Positions 43,036 through 51,388 of a stretch of 64,000 nt of DNA are shown piece by piece. The notes below the pieces were generated by a model. That model was not told the origin of the DNA. It made no database searches and saw nothing but the letters and a program-made list of their open reading frames with translations. A program made the position numbers and the translations under genes. This DNA comes from Sulfurifustis variabilis (GTDB lineage: Bacteria; Pseudomonadota; Gammaproteobacteria; Acidiferrobacterales; Sulfurifustaceae): assembly GCF_002355415.1 (NCBI RefSeq), contig NZ_AP014936.1, positions 2,790,001 through 2,854,000 on the forward strand. Reading direction: 5' to 3'. How positions within the stretch are numbered: position 1 is the stretch's first letter; each line of letters starts with the position of its first letter.

Positions 43036-44031
43036 ATGCCCCGCATGACAGCGGAACAGGCCCTGCACCGGGCGCTGCGCGAGGAGATGCACCGCGACGC
43101 GCGCGTCCTGCTGATGGGCGAAGGCGTCGCGACCAAGCGCCGCGACCTCGTGCAGGATTTCGGCGCGGCGCGCGTGCGCAACACGCCGCTCGCCGAGGCC
43201 ATCATCGCCGGCACGGCCGTCGGCGCCGCCGCGAGCGGCCTGCGGCCGGTGATCGACCTGCTCTTCGCCCCGTTCCTGACGTACTCGATGGACGCCCTCG
43301 TCAACAGCGCCGGGAAGCTCCGCCACATCTCCAACGGGCAGTTCGCGTTCCCGATGGTCGCGATGAGCCTGACCGGCAGCGGCTGGTGCGTCGGCGCGCA
43401 GCACAACCACAACCTCGAGGCGATGTTCGTCCACGCGCCCGGGTTGAAGGTCGTGATGCCCTCGGAGGCGGCGGACTTCAAGGGCCTCCTCAAGGCCGCG
43501 ATCCGCGACGAGAACCCGGTGCTCTTCTTCACGGACATCGGGCTGCTCCACCGGGAAGGCGAGGTGCCGGAGGACGCCGACCACGTGGTGCCGCTGGGCG
43601 AGGCCGCGGTGCGCCGCCCGGGCGGCGACGTGACGCTCGTGAGCTACGCGAAGACCGTCGCGACCTGCCTGCAGGCCGCCGAGCAGTTGCAGGCGCGGGG
43701 CGTCTCGGCGGAGGTGATCGACCTGCGCAGCCTCAAGCCGCTGGACGAAGCGACCGTGTTGCGTTCGTTGCGCAAGACCGGGCGCCTCGTCGTCGTGCAC
43801 GAGGCGAGCGGGCTCTGCGGCATCGCGGCGGAGATCGCGGCGCTCGCGGTCACCCGGGCCTTCGACGCGCTCCGCGCTCCGGTCGTGCGACTGACCGGGC
43901 CCGACGCGCCGGCCGCGTCGTCGTGGGCGCTCGAGCAGGCGGCCGTGCCGCAGCCGGAGGCCGTCGTGCGCGCCGCGCTGGATCTCGTCGGCGAGGGGCG
44001 GGAAATGCGACGGAACGCGGCGATCGCCTAG
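43036..44031 (+). CDS. E1 beta subunit (2-oxoacid/acetoin dehydrogenase type)
   Basis: A 331-residue E1 beta subunit with the transketolase pyrimidine-binding and C-terminal domains. Family segments include RMTAEQALHRALREEMHRD, RNTPLAEAIIAGTAVGAA, VVMPSEAADFKGLLKAAIRD and the late VIDLRSLKPLDEATV. It follows E1 alpha with GAGGAGG before the ATG at 43036. The two subunits should form an alpha2-beta2 tetramer that decarboxylates a 2-oxo substrate. The gene is the last of a three-gene unit with the cytochrome. Confidence 0.92.
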   Translation: MPRMTAEQALHRALREEMHRDARVLLMGEGVATKRRDLVQDFGAARVRNTPLAEAIIAGTAVGAAASGLRPVIDLLFAPFLTYSMDALVNSAGKLRHISNGQFAFPMVAMSLTGSGWCVGAQHNHNLEAMFVHAPGLKVVMPSEAADFKGLLKAAIRDENPVLFFTDIGLLHREGEVPEDADHVVPLGEAAVRRPGGDVTLVSYAKTVATCLQAAEQLQARGVSAEVIDLRSLKPLDEATVLRSLRKTGRLVVVHEASGLCGIAAEIAALAVTRAFDALRAPVVRLTGPDAPAASSWALEQAAVPQPEAVVRAALDLVGEGREMRRNAAIA

Positions 44032-44090
44032 GCCGTTGCGGAGAAAGCGCGCGTTCTGTCCTCGCCACGACGGGCGCGGCGACCGCGCGG

Positions 44091-45437
44091 TCAGCGGCCG
44101 GGCGCGTCCTCGAGGCGCAGCGGCCGCCGGACGTTCAGCCGGAAACGGCCGCGCCCGGTCTTCTCGATGGCGAGGAGGCGGCTGCGCTCCGCCAGCCGGC
44201 GCTGCAGGAGAATCAAGCGGGCCTCGAGGTTGTCCGTGATGTCGGGCAGGCGCAGGGAGCGATCGAGGCGCAGCTCGCGGTTGGTGAACTCGCTTCGTCC
44301 GGCCTCGACGAAGTCGCGAACGAGCTTCCACAGGATCGCGCCGGCGACGCCCTTGATGAGGTAGTCGCTGTCGATGAACACGCTGTGGTCGGCGGCGAAA
44401 TGCCGGATCACGAGCGGCCGGCCGTCGACGACCTCCGGCGCCGGCGCGGCCTCGGCCGGCTCCTCCTGCTGCTCGGCGGCGTGGGACAAAAGCTCCGTGC
44501 GCAGCGCGAGGTGGCTCGCGAGCAGCACCAGCGCGTCCTCGTCCTCGTACGTGAAACGCAGCTCCTCGGGGCTTTCGACGTAGAGCATGCCGAGCAGGCG
44601 GGAGCCGACCGTCAGCGGCACGGCGAGCTGGCTGCTCGAGTCGGGCAGACCCGGAAAGGGAATCTCGGTCTCCAGGTCGTCCACCGACGCGCTGTCCGCG
44701 AAGCCCTGGCGCATGACCCGGCTGTAGAGGTACTCGCGCGCCGCGTAGCCGATGCGGATGGGCGTGCGCTCCCGGGCGGCCACGCCGATGATGCCTTCGC
44801 CGACGGCGATCTCCGATCCGACGCCCGACTCCGGGTAGCCGCGCGTGGCGACCGTGTACAGCCGGCGCCGGCGCTCGTCGTGCATGAGCAGCATCGCGTG
44901 CCGGATGCCGCAATGCCTGTTGAGCCCCTGCAGCGCGGCGTCGAACAGCCGCGCGAGGTCCTCGCACCCGGCGAGCCCCGAGAGGCACGCGCGCAACCCC
45001 GGCAGCAGGTGCTGATCCCGCTCGGCCACCGTCGCCGCGGGACCGAGGACGGCTTCGATGGCGAGGACCGCGTAGATGTCCGAGCCCAGCAGACGGAACA
45101 CCTTGCTCATCCCGGTGTGCGAGGCGATGCCGGCCAGCTTCGCCTTCATGTTCTCGAACAGCGGCCCCGCGGTCTCGGTGCGGAGATACCGGAGATGCAG
45201 GCGGTAGTGCGCGGCGGTGACCGGGTCCACCACCTGCACGGTCGCGCGCGGGTTGACGAGGATGTTCTTGCGCGTCGTGTTGAAGAACTGGTACGAGAGC
45301 GCCACGTGCTCTTCGTCGACGTAATGCACCTGCGAGAGATAGGCGACGTTGGGCGTGCCGTCCGGGGCGCAGGTGGCGATGGTCGAAGGCACCGCGCCCT
45401 CGAGGCAGCGGCGGATCGCGCCCGGGGTGAGTTTCAC
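44091..45437 (-). CDS. PNPOx-like plus GAF domain protein
   Basis: A 448-residue protein. The N-terminal 130 residues resemble the pyridoxamine-phosphate oxidase split-barrel (TIATCAPDGTPNVAYLSQVHY and RKNILVNPRATVQVVDPVT), a flavin or heme binding fold. A central GAF domain (about residues 165-320, HAMLLMHDERRRRLYTVATRGY) should sense a small ligand. The C-terminal region of about 110 residues, ADHSVFIDSDYLIKGVAGAIL onward, looks like a winged-helix output but is not recognised. It starts with GTG overlapping the upstream stop (GTGA), so it is coupled to a second small PNPOx-like protein. Confidence 0.72.
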   Translation of the reverse strand: MKLTPGAIRRCLEGAVPSTIATCAPDGTPNVAYLSQVHYVDEEHVALSYQFFNTTRKNILVNPRATVQVVDPVTAAHYRLHLRYLRTETAGPLFENMKAKLAGIASHTGMSKVFRLLGSDIYAVLAIEAVLGPAATVAERDQHLLPGLRACLSGLAGCEDLARLFDAALQGLNRHCGIRHAMLLMHDERRRRLYTVATRGYPESGVGSEIAVGEGIIGVAARERTPIRIGYAAREYLYSRVMRQGFADSASVDDLETEIPFPGLPDSSSQLAVPLTVGSRLLGMLYVESPEELRFTYEDEDALVLLASHLALRTELLSHAAEQQEEPAEAAPAPEVVDGRPLVIRHFAADHSVFIDSDYLIKGVAGAILWKLVRDFVEAGRSEFTNRELRLDRSLRLPDITDNLEARLILLQRRLAERSRLLAIEKTGRGRFRLNVRRPLRLEDAPGR

Positions 45438-45937
45438 GGAGCGGGCTCCAGGCGCCGGCCGGCGGTCGGGCCGGGCGTCTGCAGGAACGCCGCGGTCGGC
45501 TCGAACTCCACCCCGGTGGCGTCTTCGCCGACGGCGGACATGATCGCCGTGGCGAAGGGATCGCGGTAACCGAGGTGGCGGAGCTCGTCGATGAAGCTCG
45601 CCGCGTAGGCCTTCATGCATTCGCGGTCGCCGTCCTCGAGCGGGACGATCGCGGCCCGCGCGCCCTTGAGCTGGATCGTCTCGTGCGTGCTCGGCAGGCT
45701 GAAGACCACCGCGATGCCGCGGCCCGCGCGCAGGTCGTCGAGCAACGCCGTCGAGCGGGGGACCGACAGGAACACCGTAACCCGGCGGCGATCCGGCGAG
45801 ACGCGACATCCGACCGCGCGCGAGACCGAGGGCACGAGCTCAGCGCTGCACGACGCGACGTTGATCGCGACGCGGCGCGTGAGGAAGGCGGCTCGCGCTT
45901 CGTCGAGCAGCGGCACGCCGGTCGGGCTAGGGGTCAT
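45434..45937 (-). CDS. Small PNPOx-like protein
   Basis: A 167-residue protein that resembles the flavin-binding pyridoxamine-phosphate oxidase-like split barrel (residues about 15-125). Segments are VGCRVSPDRRRVTVFLSVPRS, RAGRGIAVVFSLPSTHETIQLKG and a C-terminal acidic tail. It is translationally coupled with the GAF protein downstream. Together they may sense redox state or a flavin or heme cofactor. An AT-rich GGCATAATGCC lies about 65 bp upstream and may be part of the promoter. Confidence 0.65.
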   Translation of the reverse strand: MTPSPTGVPLLDEARAAFLTRRVAINVASCSAELVPSVSRAVGCRVSPDRRRVTVFLSVPRSTALLDDLRAGRGIAVVFSLPSTHETIQLKGARAAIVPLEDGDRECMKAYAASFIDELRHLGYRDPFATAIMSAVGEDATGVEFEPTAAFLQTPGPTAGRRLEPAP

Positions 45938-45999
45938 CGAAGCACTCGCAATCAGAGCCGGGCAGCCGGATCGCCTTGGGCCGACGGTGCGCCGGGCAA

Positions 46000-46010
46000 G
46001 GCATAATGCC
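46000..46010. promoter_or_regulatory. Short palindrome in divergent promoter region
   Basis: GGCATAATGCC is an 11-bp palindrome with a central A, in the 286-bp gap between the PNPOx-like gene and the methyltransferase gene. On the minus strand it overlaps a -10-like TTATGC. The rest of the gap shows no gene or repeat. Confidence 0.3.
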
Positions 46011-46223
46011 TAAAGACCCACCCGATGACAAAGAGGGTCCCCGCCCCGGAGCGCCCGGGCGCCCTGCCGCGCGCCGACAAGCGCACGACCGTCGAAACAG
46101 CGCGAGTCGATCGGCCCGCGGTCGGCGACACGCCATGTACGCGTTCGACCGGGCTGGGCAGGGCCCCGGCCGCGGCGTATAACTTCGGAACGGACCCGAC
46201 CTGAATTCGGAGAGGAGGCGGCC

Positions 46224-47030
46224 ACGGAACAGCAGCCTCGACATCGAGACGTCTGGGCCGCCGGCGATCTCTACGAGCCCTATGTCGGGCGCTGGAGCCG
46301 GCAGGTGGCCCGGGCGTTCGTGGCGTGGTTGGCGGTGCCCGAACAGCGGGACTGGGTGGACGTGGGCTGCGGTACCGGAGCCCTCCTCCACGCGATCGCC
46401 GAAACGCGGAATCCGAGATCGATCGTGGGCATCGACGCCTCGCCGGGCTTCGTCGAGTACGCCAAAAGCCGCGTCGCGCACCCGGGCGTACGCTTCGAAG
46501 TCGGCGACGCCCGTTCCCTCCCCCGCGAAACTGGCAGCGCCGATGCCGCCGTCGCCGGCCTGCTCCTGAACTTCGTCCCGGAGCCCGTCCAGGCGCTCGC
46601 CGAGATGACGCGCGTCGTTCGCCCGGGCGGCGCCGTGGCGGCCTACGTCTGGGATTACGCCGGAAAGATGGAGCTGATGCGCTACTTCTGGGATGCGGCG
46701 GTGGCGCTCGACCCGGACGCCGAATCGCTCGACGAGGGCCGGCGCTTCCCGATCTGTCACCCGACGCCGCTGGCCGCCGTCATGGCGCAGGCCGGGTTGA
46801 CCGACGTGGAGGTGCGCCCGATCGACATTCCGACCCGCTTTCGCGATTTCGACGATTACTGGTCCCCGTTCCTCGGCGGCCAGGGGCCGGCGCCCGGCTA
46901 TGTCATGTCGTTGGAGGAGGGACGCCGGGCAGCCCTGCGGGAACGCATCCGCTCGACGCTCCCACGGACCTCGGGCGGCTCCATCGACCTCGTCGCCCGT
47001 GCCTGGGCCGTCCGCGGGCGGAGACGGTAA
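46224..47030 (+). CDS. Class I SAM-dependent methyltransferase, ACG start
   Basis: A protein of about 268 residues of the methyltransferase type 11 group. Motif I is WVDVGCGTGALLHAI, followed by GIDASPGFVEYA and the mid-domain GRSLP-like segment. The family start GDLYEPYVGRWSR lies upstream of the first GTG (46305), so the true start must be earlier. In frame, the best site is ACG at 46224 with AGGAGG exactly 5 bases before it. Either this is a rare ACG start or a mutated or misread ATG. It converges with the CheB-CheR kinase gene. The substrate is unknown. Confidence 0.75.
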   Translation, partial: TEQQPRHRDVWAAGDLYEPYVGRWSRQVARAFVAWLAVPEQRDWVDVGCGTGALLHAIAETRNPRSIVGIDASPGFVEYAKSRVAHPGVRFEVGDARSLPRETGSADAAVAGLLLNFVPEPVQALAEMTRVVRPGGAVAAYVWDYAGKMELMRYFWDAAVALDPDAESLDEGRRFPICHPTPLAAVMAQAGLTDVEVRPIDIPTRFRDFDDYWSPFLGGQGPAPGYVMSLEEGRRAALRERIRSTLPRTSGGSIDLVARAWAVRGRRR

Positions 47031-47098
47031 GGAGAAACTGTTCCCCCGGCGCGCAGCGCGCGGCAACCGGTGGCCGGGTACCGGCGGGAACGGCGTTC

Positions 47099-50000
47099 TC
47101 AGTCGTGGGCTGCGCGGGGCTCCGGAACATCTCCGAGCGACCTGTCGTCGATGGCACCGAGCAGGTCCAGCAGTTTCGCCAGGTCGGGCGGCTTCAGCAG
47201 GTGCTCGTCGAATCCGGCCTCGCTCAGGCGTGCCGCGTCCTTCTTGTAGCCGGTCAGGGCAACGAGAAGCATCCGCTTGCCCTGCTCCTCGCGGAGCTTC
47301 CGGGCAACCTGGTAGCCGTCCATCTTCGGCAGTCCCAAGTCCAGAATCACGACGTCGGGCTTGAAGGCGCGCGCCGTATCCAGTGCCGCGAGGCCGTCGG
47401 GCACCGTGCGGACGTCGTGCCCGCGGATCGTCAGGAGGTCCGCGAGGGACTGCGCGGCGTCATTCTCGTCTTCGACCACGAGGACTCGCCGGGAAAGAAC
47501 CGCGGGAAGTCCGGCTTCTCCGTCGCGGGGCCGCGGGACCTGACCGATGTGCAGCCGCGGCAACGTGACGACGAACTCGCTGCCCTGGCCCAACCCGGCG
47601 CTGTACGCGTCCACGTGTCCCCGATGCATCTCCACGAGGCTGCGCACGAGCGGCAGGCCGAGCCCCAAGCCGCCCTTGGCGCGGTGGAGACTTCGCGAGG
47701 CCTGCGTGAACAGATCGAAGACGTGATCGAGCATGTCCGGCTCGAGCCCGATGCCCGTGTCCCGGACCGAGAGCTTTACCGTGTCGCCGATGGCAGAGAC
47801 CGTAAGCCAGATCCGGCCGCCGGTCTCGGTGTACTTCACCGCGTTCCCCAGAAGGTTCTCCGCAACCTGCACCAGTCGAACACCGTCGCCAAGGACAAGC
47901 GCGGTCCCCTTCGGCGGGAGAGATACCGTCAGCTCGTGCCCGGCGGACTCGAGCATCGGCTGCACGGTTTCGACGGCGGCAGTGGCGGCGTCGACGACGT
48001 CGACCGCCTCCTGCGCCAGCGCGAACTTGCCCGAGCTGACCCGCGCGACGTCCAGGAGCTGGTCGAGCATCGCGGTCATGCGCCGGGTCTGCCGGGCCAT
48101 CATGGCGAGCGTTCGCTCGACGACATCCGCTTCGCCGCCCGCCGCCCGCAGGACAGTGAGGCCGTTTGCGAGCGCGGCCAGCGGGTTCCGCAGTTCGTGT
48201 CCCAGCATCGCGAGAAACTCGTCCTTGCGGCGATGGTCCTCCGCCAGCTCGTCGGCCCGCCGCTGCGCCGCCAGCTCGGCCTTGCGCAGATCCGTGACGT
48301 CCTCTATCGACACGAGAATGAGGTCGGGCTGGCTGGCGCGCTTCATCAGGTCGGCGTTGAGCCGCATGGCGCGCCAGCCGATGCTGTCGAACACGTGCTC
48401 CACGTCGTAGCTCCGCACGGCCCGCTCCGCGGGCAGGGCCTCCAGCAGGTGTCGCAGTTTCGGGATATCCCACTGGTGATTGCCCAGGTCGTAGATCCTG
48501 CGCCCCTCCGTTTCCCTGTCGCTCACCTGGAACGCCTCGTAGAAGGCTTCGTTGGCGGAAACGACGCGGAGTTCCGCATCGAGGACGAGCAGCGGCGTGC
48601 GGGACGTCCGGATGATGGCCTCGGCGAAAAGCCGCGCGTCCTCGATCTCGGCCGCCGCCCGCTTCTGCGCCGTGATGTCGTGAAACGTGATGCACACGCC
48701 GTCGACGCGTTCCTCGTCCGAGCGGTAGGTAAGCACTCTCCGGAAGAACCACCGACCGTCGTCGGTCGTTACCTCGGCCTCGATCGGCGCCAGATTCTCC
48801 AGCACGCGCCCGGCATCCGCGAGCAGGTCGTCGTCGCGGACCTGCATCTTGACGTGCTCGAACGAACGGCCGACGTCCGTCGGGACGACGCGCATGACCT
48901 GGGTGCACGCCGGCGTGAAGCGCCGGATGCGGAGCTGCCGATCCAGAAACAGCGTGGGGACGTTCGCGCTCACCAGCAGGTTGTTGAGATCCGAGGTGAT
49001 GGTGCGCAGCTCCGTGTTCCTTTCCTCGAGTTGGCGATTGGTGGTCGTCAGCTCCTCGTTCAGGGACTGCAGCTCCTCCTTGGACGTCTCGAGCTCCTCG
49101 TTGCTCGACTGCAGCTCCTCGTTCAGCGAGAGGAGCTCCTCGTGACTCGCATAATGCTCCTCGTTGACGTTCACGAGCTGCGCGACCGTGGTCTGCAGTT
49201 CCTGGCGCGCCTCCTGTAGCTCCTGCTCGAGCTGATGCACGAGCGCCTCGGCGGGCGCTCCGCCCTCGGCCGGCGGGCGGACTCGCGCCGGCTTCGGGAC
49301 GTCGCGAAAGGTAACGACGAACAATCCGTCGGCGCCGGGCACGGGCGTGGTCGGTTCGATCGTGGCGTCGACGCGCGCGCTTCCGGTATCGCGCTCGCGC
49401 CGCATGCCGGTGACGGTCACCTTGTGCCCGTGCTCCACCGCGTCGGCCAGCCCGGTCCGAAGCTTCGCGTACAACCCGGGCCGCGCCCAGGAGAGCAGGT
49501 CCATCCGGGCTTCGCCCACCGGCTGCGTCAGGTACTCGCCCGTCGGTCCGAAGAAGTAGAGGATGCGGAGATTCCGGTCGATCACCACGCAGGCCGAGGT
49601 ATAGCGCTGAAGAACCCATTGCTCGAGGCGACGGGCGATCTGCGGCGCCGTCGGCGGTCCCGCCGGCTCCGGCGGAAGTCCATGGATCGGCCCTCGCTCG
49701 GCCACCCAGTGGGGAACACGGTACCGCTCGGGTCGCGCGCGCCCGACCGATCGGTACATCCGGTGTTTGCCGGTGATCTCGTTGAAGCTGGCGCTCCGCC
49801 CACCTATCGTCTCGGCGCTGCCGAGCCACAGCACGCCATGGGGCCGCAGCGAGAAGTGAAACAGGTCGAGCAGCCGTTCCTGCGCGTGCGGCTCCAGGTA
49901 GATGAGCACGTTCCGGCAGCTCACCAGGTCGACGCCGGCGAACGGCGGATCGGCCAGCAGGTTGTGCGCCGCAAAGGTCACCCGCTCGCGCAAGTCGCGG

Positions 50001-51229
50001 TCCATTTGAAAATGCTCGCCCACGCGACGAAAAAACCGGCGCAGGCGCTCCGGCGGAACATCTTCTTCGATGCCGGCCGGATAGAGTCCGCGCCGCGCGA
50101 ACGCGAGGGCCTCATGGCTCACGTCGGAGGCGAACACCTGCAGCTTCAAGCGGCCGCCCGCGCGCTCGATATGCTCGAGAAAGACCATCGCGAGGCTGTA
50201 GGCCTCCTCGCCCGTCGCGCACCCCGCCGACCAGATTCGGACCGGCGCGTCGGCGTCGTGGCTCGCGAGCAGTTCCGGCACGACCTGTTGTTCGAGAAAT
50301 TTCCACTCCTCGGGATCGCGGAAGAACCGCGTCACGCCGATGAGGACGTCGCTGTACAGCGCCTCCGCCTCCTCGGGGTGCGCACGCAGGTACGCGAGAT
50401 AGTCCTGCCAGTCGGCGATCTGCTTCAGACCCATGCGTCGCTGCGTGCGGCGCTCAAGCGTATTCTTCTTGTAGTCGCGGAAGTCCACCCGGTACCGGTT
50501 GCCGAGCAGCGCCAGGATGGCGTCGAGCCCCTCGGCGCGCTCCTCGCTCGTCCGTCGTTCGGCCGGTTCCCGAACGCGCGGGCGAACGCCCGGAGCCCCG
50601 GCGTATTCGAGGAGTATCCGGCCCATCTCTTCGGCGGGCACGACGGCATCGGCCGCACCGGTTTCCACGGCGCTCCGCGGCATGCCGTCGTACTCGGCCG
50701 TCCCGGGGTCCTGAACGAGGCACAGTCCGCCCGCCGAGCGGATGTCCTTGAGACCGGCCGCCCCGTCGTTGCCGGTTCCGGAGAGCACGATGCCGACCGC
50801 GCGATCCCGCTGATCCGCTGCCAGCGCGGAGAAGAAGGCATCGATGGGTCTTGCCTTGTAGTGCGGCTTGGCCGGTTCGCCGACCTCCAGGATGCCGTCG
50901 CGGATGCCGAGCGAGGTGGCCGGCGCGATGACGTAGACGTGGTTGGGCTCGATGCGTTCCCTTCCGGCCACCTGCGTGACCGCCATGCGGGTGACCGTCT
51001 TAAAGATCGCGGCGACGTGGCTTTCCTGCGAGGGAGCCAGGTGCAGGACGACGACGAATGCGATGTTCTTGTCGGCGGGCGCGTCGGCGAGGAGCCTCCT
51101 GCACGGGTCGAGCCCGCCCGCGGAGGCGCCGACACCGACCACCAGGGTGGGTGCCGGACGCTCCGGACGCTTGGCGTTGTCCTGATCGTCCGAATCGCTG
51201 ATCAACCGGTGGGTCCCCTGTGATGGCAA
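47099..51229 (-). CDS. CheB-CheR-PAS-histidine kinase-receiver fusion
   Basis: A 1,376-residue signalling protein. In order there is a CheB methylesterase domain (residues about 28-205) with catalytic Ser in GVGASAGGL and Asp in GTGNDGAAG. A CheR methyltransferase domain (about 225-490) carries SAM site SAGCATGEEAYSL and CRNVLIYL. Then come a PAS region and a long coiled coil rich in EELQSLNEEL repeats (about 650-735). Two more PAS domains follow, then a HisKA domain with phosphoacceptor His in LGHELRNPL near 1010. An HATPase domain is next, and a C-terminal receiver (VLVVEDENDAAQS, Asp in VVILDLGLPKMDG). It starts with TTG at 51229. An FNR box and a 12-bp palindrome lie upstream. Confidence 0.92.
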   Translation of the reverse strand: MPSQGTHRLISDSDDQDNAKRPERPAPTLVVGVGASAGGLDPCRRLLADAPADKNIAFVVVLHLAPSQESHVAAIFKTVTRMAVTQVAGRERIEPNHVYVIAPATSLGIRDGILEVGEPAKPHYKARPIDAFFSALAADQRDRAVGIVLSGTGNDGAAGLKDIRSAGGLCLVQDPGTAEYDGMPRSAVETGAADAVVPAEEMGRILLEYAGAPGVRPRVREPAERRTSEERAEGLDAILALLGNRYRVDFRDYKKNTLERRTQRRMGLKQIADWQDYLAYLRAHPEEAEALYSDVLIGVTRFFRDPEEWKFLEQQVVPELLASHDADAPVRIWSAGCATGEEAYSLAMVFLEHIERAGGRLKLQVFASDVSHEALAFARRGLYPAGIEEDVPPERLRRFFRRVGEHFQMDRDLRERVTFAAHNLLADPPFAGVDLVSCRNVLIYLEPHAQERLLDLFHFSLRPHGVLWLGSAETIGGRSASFNEITGKHRMYRSVGRARPERYRVPHWVAERGPIHGLPPEPAGPPTAPQIARRLEQWVLQRYTSACVVIDRNLRILYFFGPTGEYLTQPVGEARMDLLSWARPGLYAKLRTGLADAVEHGHKVTVTGMRRERDTGSARVDATIEPTTPVPGADGLFVVTFRDVPKPARVRPPAEGGAPAEALVHQLEQELQEARQELQTTVAQLVNVNEEHYASHEELLSLNEELQSSNEELETSKEELQSLNEELTTTNRQLEERNTELRTITSDLNNLLVSANVPTLFLDRQLRIRRFTPACTQVMRVVPTDVGRSFEHVKMQVRDDDLLADAGRVLENLAPIEAEVTTDDGRWFFRRVLTYRSDEERVDGVCITFHDITAQKRAAAEIEDARLFAEAIIRTSRTPLLVLDAELRVVSANEAFYEAFQVSDRETEGRRIYDLGNHQWDIPKLRHLLEALPAERAVRSYDVEHVFDSIGWRAMRLNADLMKRASQPDLILVSIEDVTDLRKAELAAQRRADELAEDHRRKDEFLAMLGHELRNPLAALANGLTVLRAAGGEADVVERTLAMMARQTRRMTAMLDQLLDVARVSSGKFALAQEAVDVVDAATAAVETVQPMLESAGHELTVSLPPKGTALVLGDGVRLVQVAENLLGNAVKYTETGGRIWLTVSAIGDTVKLSVRDTGIGLEPDMLDHVFDLFTQASRSLHRAKGGLGLGLPLVRSLVEMHRGHVDAYSAGLGQGSEFVVTLPRLHIGQVPRPRDGEAGLPAVLSRRVLVVEDENDAAQSLADLLTIRGHDVRTVPDGLAALDTARAFKPDVVILDLGLPKMDGYQVARKLREEQGKRMLLVALTGYKKDAARLSEAGFDEHLLKPPDLAKLLDLLGAIDDRSLGDVPEPRAAHD

Positions 51230-51289
51230 TCCAGATGTTCGGACGCTACAGCGGGCATGCGGGCATTACCACACCCACTCTGCACGATA

Positions 51290-51301
51290 GACAATATTGT
51301 C
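51290..51301. promoter_or_regulatory. 12-bp palindrome near predicted -10
   Basis: GACAATATTGTC is a perfect 12-bp palindrome between the FNR box and the CheB-CheR start. If the box acts as a class II activator the transcript would begin near 51284, so this site overlaps the -10 region and could bind a second regulator. Confidence 0.4.
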
Positions 51302-51318
51302 CCCGTTCCGGGGCCACG

Positions 51319-51332
51319 TTGATACAGATCAA
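51319..51332. promoter_or_regulatory. Perfect FNR/ANR-type box
   Basis: TTGATACAGATCAA matches TTGAT-N4-ATCAA exactly. It lies about 90 bp upstream of the CheB-CheR kinase start and faces away from nhaA, whose stop is at 51389. A second perfect box at 3969 precedes the lone receiver gene. Confidence 0.7.
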
Positions 51333-51388
51333 AAAACCATCCAGACGGTCCCCGCTGGGACGGGAACGGACGTCCCGATTGCAAGGCG

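Noticed and set aside
46325-49219. A 964-codon plus-strand frame over the methyltransferase and kinase genes
   Set aside because: It runs antisense to the CheB-CheR kinase and its protein has no recognisable segment.
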